DNA of 7,168 bases from contig DAONDQ010000133.1 in assembly GCA_035402645.1 (NCBI GenBank), positions 1 to 7,168 on the forward strand. Reading direction: 5' to 3'. The notes beneath the pieces were generated by a model, which saw only the letters and a program-made list of their open reading frames with translations, ran no database searches and was not told the origin of the DNA. Numbering within the stretch: the first letter of the stretch is position 1; each line of letters opens with the position of its first letter. The DNA comes from DAONDQ01 sp035402645 (lineage in GTDB: Bacteria; Cloacimonadota; Cloacimonadia; Cloacimonadales; DAONDQ01). Below, in pieces: positions 7,107-7,168 of the stretch. Position numbers and translations under genes: made by a program.

Positions 7107-7168
7107 AAGGAAGTTATCAGGCTATGCTCCATACTAGTAGTACCATTGGGCAGGAAAGAAATCCAGGA
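7011..7168 (+). pseudogene. Probable C-terminal remnant of a Fic- or AlbA-type ATP-binding regulator with winged-helix tail; runs off the window
   Basis: The frame is open to the window end and gives 52 complete codons from ATG 7011: the 4-residue repeat, then KEVIRLCSILVVPLGRKEIQ. Such short Thr/Gln/Asp-rich repeats followed by a helix and 'xxRxEIQ' are common at the C-terminus of Fic proteins and AlbA-domain ATP-binding regulators, where they link to a winged-helix DNA-binding domain. The frame is also open back to the TAA at 6951-6953 and reads SPTKGVTLTLFT before the repeat, which looks like linker sequence rather than a natural start. AAAGGAG at 6984-6990 is 20 bases from the ATG, too far to be a normal ribosome binding site. 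I therefore read it as a gene that lost its 5' part, though a small regulator starting here cannot be excluded. The stretch 6954-7010 has no other feature I can support. Confidence 0.45.

Noticed and set aside
6950..7132. Minus-strand frame of 60 residues with an MVSS repeat
   Set aside because: It is the reverse reading of the 12-bp tandem repeat. The + frame continues into a plausible regulator tail, while the minus frame resembles nothing known.

Overview
The window looks like a defence island from an anaerobic bacterium of moderate GC. Segments I counted by hand run from about 43-48% GC in parts of the modification gene to about 30-38% in its centre; the downstream accessory genes also look AT-rich. 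The coding style (good Shine-Dalgarno sites, mostly TAA stops) and the 'MQDT'-type repeat before a winged-helix-like tail would fit Cloacimonadota or Bacteroidota-like bacteria. That taxonomic guess is weak and rests on general resemblance only. All supported genes are on the + strand.

Region 1 (1-3574) is a restriction-modification operon. It starts with the C-terminal end of a very large helicase-type restriction subunit (1-982, 5' end outside the window). A full-length beta-class N6-adenine/N4-cytosine-type DNA methyltransferase of 845 residues follows (1037-3574). The two resemble the type III-like restriction/modification pair often annotated as BPTD_3080-type. The order is Res then Mod, the reverse of classical type III mod-res operons. 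The middle of the methyltransferase, where target recognition is expected, is clearly more AT-rich than its flanks, which suggests that the specificity module was swapped.

Region 2 (3573-4584) holds damaged genes. An Abi-alpha/DUF4393 gene begins 12 bases after the methyltransferase, with a near-perfect ribosome binding site. It is intact from start to stop except for one in-frame TAG at codon 29. Overlapping its true stop by ATGA is a short frame that looks like the leftover C-terminus of an Eco57I/N-6 DNA methylase.

Region 3 (4740-6953) holds two intact AT-rich genes separated by 60 bases: an FRG-domain protein (344 aa) and an unrecognised 372-aa protein. The C-terminal half of the second carries a plausible PD-(D/E)XK nuclease signature (E187, D263, E291-A-K293). 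Its start codon and ribosome binding site are held in a perfect 10-bp inverted repeat with a 17-nt loop, a candidate translational switch. This pair is the best candidate for an undescribed defence or toxin module.

Region 4 (6954-7168) contains eight tandem 12-bp units that stay open as a 4-residue protein repeat. They run into what looks like the C-terminal winged-helix segment of a Fic- or AlbA-type ATP-binding regulator that leaves the window. This stretch is probably a gene remnant bordering the cargo pocket.
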